64,000 nt of DNA from Patagioenas fasciata. Taxonomy: Eukaryota; Chordata; Aves; Columbiformes; Columbidae. The translations under genes were made by a program, and so were the position numbers. Each line of letters starts with the position of its first letter. The first letter of the stretch is position 1. Positions 1-10,354 of the stretch are shown here, in pieces. The stretch is taken from NCBI RefSeq assembly GCF_037038585.1, contig NW_027288732.1, positions 2,108,001 to 2,172,000 of the forward strand. The letters run 5' to 3'. The notes under the pieces are model-generated. The model was not told the DNA's origin and did not search any database. It worked only from the letters and a program-made list of their open reading frames with translations.

Positions 1-407
1 GAGACATGCAGCCAGACGAGGGCTTAGTGAGAGAGGCTGGGACAGAGAACAGGATGAGAAGGAAATAAGGCAAGGCAAGGCAAGGCTAGGCCAAACGAGG
101 TTTCCCTGATTTATATTTTCTACCACATTCATCTTGAGATGAGGAGGAAAGCCATCAGACCTTATGGATTATGCCCAAACAAAAGCCCCGGCTACTTGAG
201 ACACATAGACTAAGTCTAAACCACAAAGATCTTACCATAAAGATGGTTTTTATACTGTACTTTCACAATCAGCTGGCAGTACAAAAGAACAAGCGGCAGA
301 TGTACTTAGGCTGAGTCATGGTGGTTTGGTGCAGAGACCATGCATATCATGGGAATATTTCAGCATTTCTGCTCTGGTTTTCAGTGTATTACACCAAAAC
401 ACCCACC

Positions 408-418
408 TGATGACATCA
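408..418 (+). other. TGATGACATCA dyad (representative)
   Basis: Two 5-bp arms (TGATG/CATCA) around a single A, present without change in the units I compared. It resembles a CRE/AP-1-like half-site pair, but no binding is shown. Confidence 0.5.
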
Positions 419-468
419 TTTCAAGAGCAAAGCAGCAATTTGCAAAATTCAACTTCTTTGGGGAACTG

Positions 469-478
469 AGCAATTGCT
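469..478 (+). other. AGCAATTGCT palindrome (representative)
   Basis: Perfect 10-bp palindrome containing an MfeI site (CAATTG), conserved about 97 bp before the unit anchor even where neighbouring bases vary (GGAACTGAG, GGTACTGAG, GGATGTGAG, GGAACCGAG). Confidence 0.6.
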
Positions 479-520
479 GAGCTGACAGCAAGTCCTGCTG
501 GGTCCCTGTCACCTGCAGAG

Positions 521-549
521 TGCCCGCATCCTCACCACGGTAGCGGGCA
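521..549 (+). other. conserved inverted repeat / hairpin (representative, M0 end)
   Basis: TGCCCGC at 521-527 and GCGGGCA at 543-549 are perfect reverse complements separated by 15 nt. The stem could extend by a G-T and an A-T pair. It recurs just before the next anchor in most units. One arm is mutated to GCGGTTA or GTGGTTA in several (for example M7, M8's copy boundary at 6772, M11, M46, M51, M53, M55, M61). No function is known. Confidence 0.85.
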
Positions 550-720
550 TTGTGACAAAGGTTCTATGTCAGCTGGGTGTGGCAGCCGAGCGCCCGCTAG
601 GGGAGGGGGAGCCTGTCAGCCCCGGGCCTGTCACTGCCTGCTGTCCCCCCTGTCACCAGCGAGGCCTCTGAAAAGTTTCCAAAACATGCCCAGACTTGGG
701 TCCAAAGTGGCCAAAAGTCT

Positions 721-960
721 CCAAGAGTCAAGTCGGGAAGAAGGATATGGAAGAGAGGGAGAAAGCCAAGGGAGCAGGCCCAAGGGAAGCAAGAGAAAAA
801 AGTAGTGCCGGGCTGCAGGACTGAAATGGAGGAATTGAAAGAGGAAAGCCAGGAAGCAGGAGAGTTTGAGAAAAGGAGAGAGGAAAGAAGAGACATGCAG
901 CCAGACGAGGGCTTAGTGAGAGAGGCTGGGACAGAGAACAGGATGAGAAGGAAATAAGGC
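721..960 (+). repeat. purine-rich tract (representative, M1)
   Basis: By my count 190 of 240 bases (79%) on the plus strand are A or G. The tract recurs in every unit about 155 bp after the anchor. The strand bias explains the Lys/Glu/Arg-rich plus-strand and Ser/Leu/Phe-rich minus-strand reading frames. It contains the breakpoints of the C/D chimeric units. Confidence 0.9.
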
Positions 961-975
961 AAGGCAAGGCAAGGC
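957..975 (+). repeat. (GGCAA)n microsatellite (representative, M1)
   Basis: Three tandem GGCAA followed by GGCT in M1. Other units have three or four. One extra pentamer accounts for most of the 889 versus 894 bp difference. Interrupted forms are GGCAAAGC (type C), GGTAAGG (M49, M51, M67), GGAAAGG (M40, M44) and AAGTCAAGG (M6, M10). Confidence 0.93.
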
Positions 976-1454
976 TAGGCCAAAGGACGTTTCTTTGATT
1001 TATATTTTCTACCACATTCATCTTGAGATGAGAGGAAAGCCATCAGACCATATGGATTAGGCCCAAACAAAAGCCCCGGCTACTTGAGACACTTAGACTA
1101 AGCCTAAACCAGAAAGATCTCTCCATAAAGATGGTTTTTATACTGTACTTCCACAATCAGCTGGCAGTACAAAAGAACAAGCGGCAGACATACTTAGGCT
1201 GAGACATGGTGGTTTGGTGCAGAGACCATGCTTATCATGGGAATATTTCAGCATTTCTGCTCTGGTTTTCAGTGTATTACACCAAAACACCCACCTGATG
1301 ACATCATTTCAAGAGCAAAAGCAGCAATTTGCAGAATTCAGCTTCTTTGGGGAACTGAGCAATTGCTGAGCTGACAGCAAGTCCTGCTGGGTCCCTGTCA
1401 CCTGCAGAGTGCCCGCATCCTCACCACGGTAGCGGGCATTGTGACAAAGGTTCT

Positions 1455-2348
1455 ACGTCAGCTGGGTGTGGCAGCGGAGCGCCCGCTAGGGGAGGGGGAG
1501 CCTGTCAGCCCCGGGCCTGTCACTGCCTGCTGTCCCCCGTGTCACCAGCGAGGCCTCTGAAAAGTTTCCAAAACATGCCCAGACTTGGGTCCAAAGTGGC
1601 CAAAAGTCTCCAAGAGACAAGTCGGGAAGAAGGATATGGAAGAGAGGGAGAAAGCCAAGGGAGCAGGCCCAAGGGAGGCAAGAGGAAAAACTAGTGAGGG
1701 GCTGCAGGACTGAAATGGAGGAATTGAAAGACGAAAGCCAGGAAGCAGGAGAGTTTGAGAAAAGGAGAGAGGAAAGAAGAGACATGCAGCCAGACGAGGG
1801 CTTAGTGAGAGAGGCTGGGACAGAGAACAGGATGAGAAGGAAATAAGGCAAGGCAAGGCAAGGCAAGGCTAGGCCAAACGAGGTTTCCCTGATTTATATT
1901 TTCTACCACATTCATCTTGAGATGAGGAGGAAAGCCATCAGACCTTATGGATTAGGCCCAAACAAAAGCCCCGGCTACTTGAGACACTTAGACTAAGTCT
2001 AAACCACAAAGATCTTACCATAAAGATGGTTTTTATACTGTACTTTCACAATCAGCTGGCAGTACAAAAGAACAAGCGGCAGATGTACTTAGGCTGAGTC
2101 ATGGTGGCTTGGTGCAGAGACCATGCATATCATGCGAATATTTCAGCATTTCTGCTCTGATTTTCAGTGTATTACACCAAAACACCCACCTGATGACATC
2201 ATTTCAAGAGCAAAGCAGCAATTTGCAAAATTCAACTTCTTTGGGGAACTGAGCAATTGCTGAGCTGACAGCAAGTCCTGCTGGGTCCCTGTCACCTGCA
2301 GAGTGCCCGCATCCTCACCACGGTAGCGGGCATTGTGACAAAGGTTCT
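1455..2348 (+). repeat. satellite unit M2 (type B, 894 bp)
   Basis: The anchor reads ACG, so the short ATG frame is absent. Four GGCAA units give the extra 5 bp. All body sites are B. The head has GCGGAGCG rather than GCCGAGCG. Confidence 0.97.
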
Positions 2349-3237
2349 ATGTCAGCTGGGTGTGGCAGCCGAGCGCCCGCTAGGGGAGGGGGAGCCTGTC
2401 AGCCCCGGGCCTGTCACTGCCTGCTGTCCCCCCTGTCACCAGCGAGGCCTCTGAAAAGTTTCCAAAACATGCCCAGACTTGGCTCCAAAGTGGCCAAAAG
2501 TCTCCAAGAGGCAAGTCGTGAAGAAGGATATGGAAGAGAGGGAGAAAGCGAAGGGAGCAGGCCCAAGGGAGGCAAGAGGAAAAACTAGTGAGGGGCTGCA
2601 GGACTGAAATGGAGGAATTGAAAGAGGAAAGCCAGGAAGCAGGAGAGTTTGAGAAAAGGAGAGAGGAAAGAAGAGACATGCAGCCAGACGAGGGCTTAGT
2701 GAGAGAGGCTGGGACAGAGAACAGGATGAGAAGGAAATAAGGCAAGGCAAGGCAAGGCTAGGCCAAACGAGGTTTCCCTGATTTATATTTTCTACCACAT
2801 TCATCTTGAGATGAGGAGGAAAGCCATCAGACCTTATGGATTATGCCCAAACAAAAGCCCCGGCTACTTGAGACACTTAGACTAAGTCTAAACCACAAAG
2901 ATCTTACCATAAAGATGGTTTTTATACTGTACTTTCACAATCAGCTGGCAGTACAAAAGAACAAGCGGCAGATGTACTTAGGCTGAGTCATGGTGGTTTG
3001 GTGCAGAGACCATGCATATCATGGGAATATTTCAGCATTTCTGCTCTGGTTTTCAGTGTATTACACCAAAACACCCACCTGATGACATCATTTCAAGAGC
3101 AAAGCAGCAATTTGCAAAATTCAACTTCTTTGGGGAACTGAGCAATTGCTGAGCTGACAGCAAGTCCTGCTGGGTCCCTGTCACCTGCAGAGTGCCCGCA
3201 TCCTCACCACAGTAGCGGGCATTGTGACAAAGGTTCT
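2349..3237 (+). repeat. satellite unit M3 (type B, 889 bp)
   Basis: Body sites are all B but with only three GGCAA. The ATTATGCCC variant links it to M0. The next unit boundary is preceded by CACAGTAGCGGG. Confidence 0.97.
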
Positions 3238-4126
3238 ATGTCAGCTGGGTGTGGCAGCCGAGCGCCCGCTAGGGGAGGGGGAGCCTGGTGGCCCCGGGCC
3301 TGTCACTGCCTGCTGTACCCCCTGTCACCAGCGAGGCCTCTGAAAAGTTTCCAAAACATGCCCAGACTTGGATCCAAAGTGGCCAAAAGTCTCCAAGAGT
3401 CAAGTCGGGAAGAAGGATATGGAAGAGAGGGAGAAAGCCAAGGGAGCAGGCCCAAGGGAGGCAAGAGAAAAAAGTAGTGCCGGGCTGCAGGACTGAAATG
3501 GAGGAATTGAAAGAGGAAAGCCAGGAAGCAGGAGAGTTTGAGAAAAGGAGAGAGGAAAGAAGAGACATGCAGCCAGACGAGGGCTTAGTGAGAGAGGCTG
3601 GGACAGAGAACAGGATGAGAAGGAAATAAGGCAAGGCAAGGCAAGGCTAGGCCAAAGGACGTTTCTTTGATTTATATTTTCTACCACATTCATCTTGAGA
3701 TGAGAGGAAAGCCATCAGACCATATGGATTAGGGCCAAACAAAAGCCCCGGCTACTTGAGACACTTAGACTAAGCCTAAACCAGAAAGATCTCTCCATAA
3801 AGATGGTTTTTATACTGTACTTCCACAATCAGCTGGCAGTACAAAAGAACAAGCGGCAGACATACTTAGGCTGAGACATGGTGGTTTGGTGCAGAGACCA
3901 TGCTTATCATGGGAATATTTCAGCATTTCTGCTCTGGTTTTCAGTGTATTACACCAAAACACCCACCTGATGACATCATTTCAAGAGCAAAAGCAGCAAT
4001 TTGCAGAATTCAGCTTCTTTGGGGAACTGAGCAATTGCTGAGCTGACAGCAAGTCCTGCTGGGTCCCTGTCACCTGCAGAGTGCCCGCATCCTCACCACG
4101 GTAGCGGGCATTGTGACAAAGGTTCT
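3238..4126 (+). repeat. satellite unit M4 (type A, 889 bp)
   Basis: All body sites are A. The head has GCCTGGTGGCC in place of GCCTGTCAGCC, a variant that recurs in M7, M11, M56 and M70. It lies exactly 2,672 bp after M1 and resembles it. Confidence 0.97.
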
Positions 4127-5015
4127 ATGTCAGCTGGGTGTGGCAGCGGAGCGCCCGCTAGGGGAGGGGGAGCCTGTCAGCCCCGGGCCTGTCACTGCCT
4201 GCTGTCCCCTCTGTCACTAGCGAGGCCTCTGAAAAGTTTCCAAAACATGCCCAGACTTGGCTCCAAAGTGGCCAAAAGTCTCCAAGAGACAAGTCGGGAA
4301 GAAGGATATGGAAGAGAGGGAGAAAGCCAAGAGAGCAGGCCCAAGGGAGGCAAGAGAAAAAAGTAGTGCCGGGCTGCAGGACTGAAATGGAGGAATTGAA
4401 AGACGAAAGCCAGGAAGCAGGAGAGTTTGAGAAAAGGAGAGAGGAAAGAAGAGACATGCAGCCAGACGAGGGCTTAGTGAGAGAGGCTGGGACAGAGAAC
4501 AGGATGAGAAGGAAATAAGGCAAGGCAAGGCAAGGCTAGGCCAAAGGACGTTTCTTTGATTTATATTTTCTACCACATTCATCTTGAGATGAGAGGAAAG
4601 CCATCAGACCATATGGATTAGGCCCAAACAAAAGCCCCGGCTACTTGAGACACTTAGACTAAGCCTAAACCAGAAAGATCTCTCCATAAAGATGGTTTTT
4701 ATACTGTACTTTCACAATCAACTGGCAGTACAAAAGAACAAGCGGCAGACATACTTAGGCTGAGACATGGTGGTTTGGTGCAGAGACCATGCTTATCATG
4801 GGAATATTTCAGCATTTCTGCTCTGGTTTTCAGTGTATTACACCAAAACACCCACCTGATGACATCATTTCAAGAGCAAAAGCAGCAATTTGCAGAATTC
4901 AGCTTCTTTGGGGAACTGAGCAATTGCTGAGCTGACAGCAAGTCCTGCTGGGTCCCTGTCACCTGCAGAGTGCCCGCATCCTCCCCACGGTAGCGGGCAT
5001 TGTAACAAAGGTTCT
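4127..5015 (+). repeat. satellite unit M5 (type A, 889 bp)
   Basis: A body except TACTTTCAC and the private CAACTGGCAG. From 4612 onward it matches M9, the start of a 3,561-bp-spaced duplication. Confidence 0.97.
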
Positions 5016-5904
5016 ATGTCAGCTGGGTGTGGCAGCGGAGCGCCCACTAGGGGAGGGGGAGCCTGTCAGCCCCGGGCCTGCCACTGCCTGCTGTCCCCCG
5101 TGTCACTAGCGAGGCCTCTGAAAAGTTTCCAAAACATGCCCAGACTTGGGTCCAAATTGGCCAAAAGTCTCCAAGAGACAAGTCGGGAAGAAGGATATGG
5201 AAGAGAGGGAGAAAGCCAAGGGAGCAGGCCCAAGGGAGGCAAGAGGAAAAACTAGTGAGGGGCTGCAGGACTAAAATGGAGGAATTGAAAGACGAAAGCC
5301 AGGAAGCAGGAGAGTTTGAGAAAAGGAGAGAGGAAAGAAGAGACATGCAGCCAGACGAGGGCTTAGTGAGAGAGGCTGGGACAGAGAACAGGATGAGAAG
5401 GAAATAAGGCAAGTCAAGGCAAGGCTAGGCCAAACGAGGTTTCCCTGATTTATATTTTCTACCACATTCATCTTGAGATGAGGAGGAAAGCCATCAGATC
5501 TTATCGATTATGCCCAAACAAAAGCCCCGGCTACTTGAGACACTTAGACTAAGTCTAAACCACAAAGATCTTACCATAAAGATGGTTTTTATACTGTACT
5601 TTCACAATCAGCTGGCAGTACAAAAGAACAAGCGGCAGATGTACTTAGGCTGAGTCATGGTGGCTTGGTGCAGAGACCATGCATATCATGGGAATATTTC
5701 AGCATTTCTGCTCTGGTTTTCAGTGTATTACACCAAAACACCCACCTGATGACATCATTTCAAGAGCAAAGCAGCAATTTGCAAAATTCAACTTCTTTGG
5801 GGAACTGAGCAATTGCTGAGCTGACAGCAAGTCCTGCTGGGTCCCTGTCACCTGCAGAGTGCCCGCATCCTCACCATGGTAGCGGGCATTGTGAAAAAGG
5901 TTCT
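5016..5904 (+). repeat. satellite unit M6 (type B, 889 bp)
   Basis: B body with three GGCAA-like units, one mutated to AAGTCAAGG. Private variants CGCCCACTAG, AAATTGGCC and CTTATCGATTATG recur only in M10, its duplicate. Confidence 0.97.
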
Positions 5905-6792
5905 ATGTCAGCTGGGTGTGGCAGCCGAGCGCCCGCTAGGGGAGGGGGAGCCTGGTGGTCCCGGGCCTGTCACTGCCTGCTGTCCCCCCTGTCACCAGCG
6001 TGGCCTCTGAAAAGTTTCCAAAACATCCCCAGACTTGGCTCCAAAGTGGCCAAAAGTCTCCAAGAGACAAGTCGGTAAGAAGGATATGGAAGAGAGGGAG
6101 AAAGCCAAGGGAGCAGGCCAAAGGGAGGCAAGAGAAAAAAGTAGTGCCGGGCTGCAGGACTGAAATGGAGGAATTGAAAGACGAAAGCCAGGAAGCAGGA
6201 GAGTTTGAGAAAAGGAGAGAGGAAAGAAGAGACATGCAGCCAGACGAGGGCTTAGTGAGAGAGGCTGGGACAGAGAACAGGATGAGAAGGAAATAAGGCA
6301 AGGCAAGGCAAGGCTAGGCCAAAGGACGTTTCTTTGATTTATATTTTCTACCACATTCATCTTGAGATGAGAGGAAAGCCATCAGACGTTATGGATTAGG
6401 CCCAAACAAATCCCCGGCTACTTGAGACACTTAGACTAAGCCTAAACCAGAAAGATCTCTCCATAAAGATGGTTTTTATACTGTACTTCCACAATCAGCT
6501 GCCAGTACAAAAGAACAAGCGGCAGACATACTTAGGCTGAGACATAGTGGTTTGGTGCAGAGACCATGCTTATCATGGGAATATTTCAGCATTTCTGCTC
6601 TGGTTTTCAGTGTATTACACCAAAACACCCACCTGATGACATCATTTCAAGAGCAAAAGCAGCAATTTGCAGAATTCAGCTTCTTTGGGGAACTGAGCAA
6701 TTGCTGAGCTGACAGCAAGTCCTGCTGGGTCCCTGTCACCTGCAGAGTGCCCGCATCCTCACCACGGTAGCGGTTATTGTGACAAAGGTTCT
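5905..6792 (+). repeat. satellite unit M7 (type A, 888 bp)
   Basis: A body. It is 1 bp short because ACAAATCCCCGG replaces ACAAAAGCCCCGG. GTCGGTAAG puts a stop in the short ATG frame. The terminal hairpin arm is mutated to GCGGTTA. M11 is its duplicate. Confidence 0.97.
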
Positions 6793-7681
6793 ATGTCAGC
6801 TGGGTGTGGCAGCGGAGCGCCCGCTAGGGGAGGGGGAGCCTGTCAGCCCCGGGCCTGTCACTGCCTGCTGTCCCCCGTGTCACCAGCGAGGCCTCTGAAA
6901 AGTTTCCAAAACATGCCCAGACTTGGCTCCAAAGTGGCCAAAAGTCTCCAAGAGACAAGTCGGGAAGAAGGATATGGAAGAGAGGGAGAAAGCCAAGGGA
7001 GCAGGCCAAAGGGAGGCAAGAGAAAAAAGTAGTGCCGGGCTGCAGGACTGAAATGGAGGAATTGAAAGAGGAAAGCCAGGAAGCAGGAGAGTTTGAGAAA
7101 AGGAGAGAGGAAAGAAGAGACATGCAGCCAGACGAGGGCTTAGTGAGAGAGGCTGGGACAGAGAACAGGATGAGAAGGAAATAAGGCAAGGCAAGGCAAG
7201 GCTAGGCCAGAGGACGTTTCTTTGATTTATATTTTCTACCACATTCATCTTGAGATGAGAAGAAAGCCATCAGACCATATGGATTAGGCCCAAACAAAAG
7301 CCCCGGCTACTTGAGACGCTTAGACTAAGTCTAAACCACAAAGATCTTACCATAAAGATGGTTTTTATACTGTACTTTCACAATCAGCTTGCAGTACAAA
7401 AGAACAAGCGGCAGATGTACTTAGGCTGAGTCATGGTGGTTTGGTGCAGAGACCATGCTTATCATGGGAATATTTCAGCATTTCTGCTCTGGTTTTCAGT
7501 GTATTACACCAAAACACCCACCTGATGACATCATTTCAAGAGCAAAAGCAGCAATTTGCAGAATTCCGCTTCTTTGGGGAACTGAGCAATTGCTGAGCTG
7601 ACAGCAAGTCCTGCTGGGTCCCTGTCACCTGCAGAGTGCCCGCATCCTCACCACGGTAGCGGGCATTGTGACAAAGGTTCT
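6793..7681 (+). repeat. satellite unit M8 (A-B-A mosaic, 889 bp)
   Basis: The body starts A (AGAGGACG), switches to B from TCTAAACCACAAAG through GAGTCATGG, and returns to A at GCTTATC and GCAGAATTC. It is a clear recombinant or conversion product. Confidence 0.96.
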
Positions 7682-8576
7682 ATGTCAGCTGGGTGTGGCA
7701 GCGGAGCGCCCGCTAGGGGAGGGGGAGCCTGTCAGCCCCGGGCCTGTCACTGCCTGCTGTCCCCCGTGTCACCAGCGAGGCCTCTGAAAAGTTTCCAAAA
7801 CCTGCCCAGACTTGGGTCCAAAGTGGCCAAAAGTCTCCAAGAGTCAAGTCAGGAAGAAGGATATGGAACAAAGGGAGAAAGCCAAGAGAGCAGGCCCAAG
7901 GGAGGCAAGAGGAAAAACTAGTGAAGGGCTGCAGGACTGAAATGGAGGAATTGAAAGACGAAAGCCAGGAAGCAGGAGAGTTTGAGAAAAGGAGAGAGGA
8001 AAGAAGAGACATGCAGCCAGACGAGGGCTTAGTGAGAGAGGCTGGGACAGAGAACAGGATGAGAAGGAAATAAGGCAAGGCAAGGCAAGGCAAGGCTAGG
8101 CCAAACGAGGTTTCCCTGATTTATATTTTCTACCACATTCATCTTGAGATGAGGAGGAAAGCCATCAGACCTTATGGATTAGGCCCAAACAAAAGCCCCG
8201 GCTACTTGAGACACTTAGACTAAGCCTAAACCAGAAAGATCTCTCCATAAAGATGGTTTTTATACTGTACTTCCACAATCAACTGGCAGTACAAAAGAAC
8301 AAGCGGCAGACATACTTAGGCTGAGACATGGTGGTTTGGTGCAGAGACCATGCTTATCATGGGAATATTTCAGCATTTCTGCTCTGGTTTTCAGTGTATT
8401 ACACCAAAACACCCACCTGATGACATCATTTCAAGAGCAAAAGCAGCAATTTGCAGAATTCAGCTTCTTTGGGGAACTGAGCAATTGCTGAGCTGACAGC
8501 AAGTCCTGCTGGGTCCCTGTCACCTGCAGAGTGCCCGCATCCTCCCCACGGTAGCGGGCATTGTAACAAAGGTTCT
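7682..8576 (+). repeat. satellite unit M9 (B-A hybrid, 895 bp)
   Basis: The longest unit in the window. It has a B-type start with four GGCAA and GATGAGGAGG, then A states from CCTAAACCAG to the end. The 895 bp combines the length-adding alleles of both classes. The crossover lies near 8,172 to 8,225. Confidence 0.96.
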
Positions 8577-9465
8577 ATGTCAGCTGGGTGTGGCAGCGGA
8601 GCGCCCACTAGGGGAGGGGGAGCCTGTCAGCCCCGGGCCTGCCACTGCCTGCTGTCCCCCGTGTCACTAGCGAGGCCTCTGAAAAGTTTCCAAAACATGC
8701 CCAGACTTGGGTCCAAATTGGCCAAAAGTCTCCAAGAGACAAGTCGGGAAGAAGGATATGGAAGAGAGGGAGAAAGCCAAGGGAGCAGGCCCAAGGGAGG
8801 CAAGAGGAAAAACTAGTGAGGGGCTGCAGGACTAAAATGGAGGAATTGAAAGACGAAAGCCAGGAAGCAGGAGAGTTTGAGAAAAGGAGAGAGGAAAGAA
8901 GAGACATGCAGCCAGACGAGGGCTTAGTGAGAGAGGCTGGGACAGAGAACAGGATGAGAAGGAAATAAGGCAAGTCAAGGCAAGGCTAGGCCAAACGAGG
9001 TTTCCCTGATTTATATTTTCTACCACATTCATCTTGAGATGAGGAGGAAAGCCATCAGATCTTATCGATTATGCCCAAACAAAAGCCCCGGCTACTTGAG
9101 ACACTTAGACTAAGTCTAAACCACAAAGATCTTACCATAAAGATGGTTTTTATACTGTACTTTCACAATCAGCTGGCAGTACAAAAGAACAAGCGGCAGA
9201 TGTACTTAGGCTGAGTCATGGTGGCTTGGTGCAGAGACCATGCATATCATGGGAATATTTCAGCATTTCTGCTCTGGTTTTCAGTGTATTACACCAAAAC
9301 ACCCACCTGATGACATCATTTCAAGAGCAAAGCAGCAATTTGCAAAATTCAACTTCTTTGGGGAACTGAGCAATTGCTGAGCTGACAGCAAGTCCTGCTG
9401 GGTCCCTGTCACCTGCAGAGTGCCCGCATCCTCACCATGGTAGCGGGCATTGTGAAAAAGGTTCT
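8577..9465 (+). repeat. satellite unit M10 (type B, 889 bp)
   Basis: Duplicate of M6, carrying the same private variants (CGCCCACTAG, CTTATCGATTATG, AAGTCAAGG). Confidence 0.97.
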
Positions 9466-10354
9466 ATGTCAGCTGGGTGTGGCAGCCGAGCGCCCGCTAG
9501 GGGAGGGGGAGCCTGGTGGTCCCGGGCCTGTCACTGCCTGCTGTCCCCCCTGTCACCAGCGTGGCCTCTGAAAAGTTTCCAAAACATGCCCAGACTTGGC
9601 TCCAAAGTGGCCAAAAGTCTCCAAGAGACAAGTCGGTAAGAAGGATATGGAAGAGAGGGAGAAAGCCAAGGGAGCAGGCCAAAGGGAGGCAAGAGAAAAA
9701 AGTAGTGCCGGGCTGCAGGACTGAAATGGAGGAATTGAAAGACGAAAGCCAGGAAGCAGGAGAGTTTGAGAAAAGGAGAGAGGAAAGAAGAGACATGCAG
9801 CCAGACGAGGGCTTAGTGAGAGAGGCTGGGACAGAGAACAGGATGAGAAGGAAATAAGGCAAGGCAAGGCAAGGCTAGGCCAAAGGACGTTTCTTTGATT
9901 TATATTTTCTACCACATTCATCTTGAGATGAGAGGAAAGCCATCAGACGTTATGGATTAGGCCCAAACAAATCCCCGGCTACTTGAGACACTTAGACTAA
10001 GCCTAAACCAGAAAGATCTCTCCATAAAGATGGTTTTTATACTGTACTTCCACAATCAGCTGCCAGTACAAAAGAACAAGCGGCAGACATAACTTAGGCT
10101 GAGACATAGTGGTTTGGTGCAGAGACCATGCTTATCATGGGAATATTTCAGCATTTCTGCTCTGGTTTTCAGTGTATTACACCAAAACACCCACCTGATG
10201 ACATCATTTCAAGAGCAAAAGCAGCAATTTGCAGAATTCAGCTTCTTTGGGGAACTGAGCAATTGCTGAGCTGACAGCAAGTCCTGCTGGGTCCCTGTCA
10301 CCTGCAGAGTGCCCGCATCCTCACCACGGTAGCGGTTATTGTGACAAAGGTTCT
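9466..10354 (+). repeat. satellite unit M11 (type A, 889 bp)
   Basis: Duplicate of M7. It differs by G for C at 9588 and by one inserted A near 10091, which restores the 889-bp length. Confidence 0.97.

Larger units (their letters stand above)
1..565 (+). repeat. satellite unit M0 (partial, type B)
   Basis: Right-hand part of a unit cut by the window edge. It has three GGCAA units and all body sites are B. It shares the private ATTATGCCC variant with M3. Confidence 0.97.
566..1454 (+). repeat. satellite unit M1 (type A, 889 bp)
   Basis: Complete unit with all body sites A and three GGCAA. AAGAGTCAAG in the purine tract is shared with M4 and M9. It carries the 79-codon ATG frame common to many units, which is not taken as a gene. 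Confidence 0.97.
4612..7458 (+). repeat. tetramer duplication, copy 1
   Basis: About 2.85 kb (end of M5, M6, M7, most of M8) recurs 3,561 bp later at 8173-11020. By eye the copies differ by three substitutions (6027/9588, 7217/10779, 7390/10952) and one inserted A near 10091. It spans 3.2 units and is a recent four-unit duplication within domain I. Confidence 0.9.

Noticed and set aside
105..127. TATA-like or AT-rich promoter (TTTATATTTT, TTTTTATACTG)
   Set aside because: Short AT-rich words without an initiator or transcript evidence. No coding region lies downstream.
716..740. Second CENP-B-box candidate around AAGTCGGG
   Set aside because: Only the ANNCGGG half matches and none of TTCG does.
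597..962. Recurrent minus-strand frame of about 121-126 codons, Ser/Leu/Phe-rich
   Set aside because: It opens at TTG, not ATG. It is the complement of the purine-rich tract and recurs only because the DNA repeats. No recognisable domain.
949..980. Telomeric repeat
   Set aside because: The short GGCAA repeat is not TTAGGG or a known variant and never exceeds four copies per unit.
3288..3629. Plus-strand frame of about 109-126 codons, Lys/Arg/Glu-rich
   Set aside because: Low-complexity translation of the purine tract, present only in units where one head variant opens the frame. No independent sign of coding.
4865..5047. 60-codon minus-strand frame repeated at 8426-8608
   Set aside because: Seen twice only because the segment is part of the tetramer duplication.
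6880..7248. Minus-strand 122-codon frame with a true ATG (MNVVENINQ...)
   Set aside because: A fourth GGCAA (5 bp) shifts the frame in many units, and the protein has no recognisable family. Considered a chance frame.
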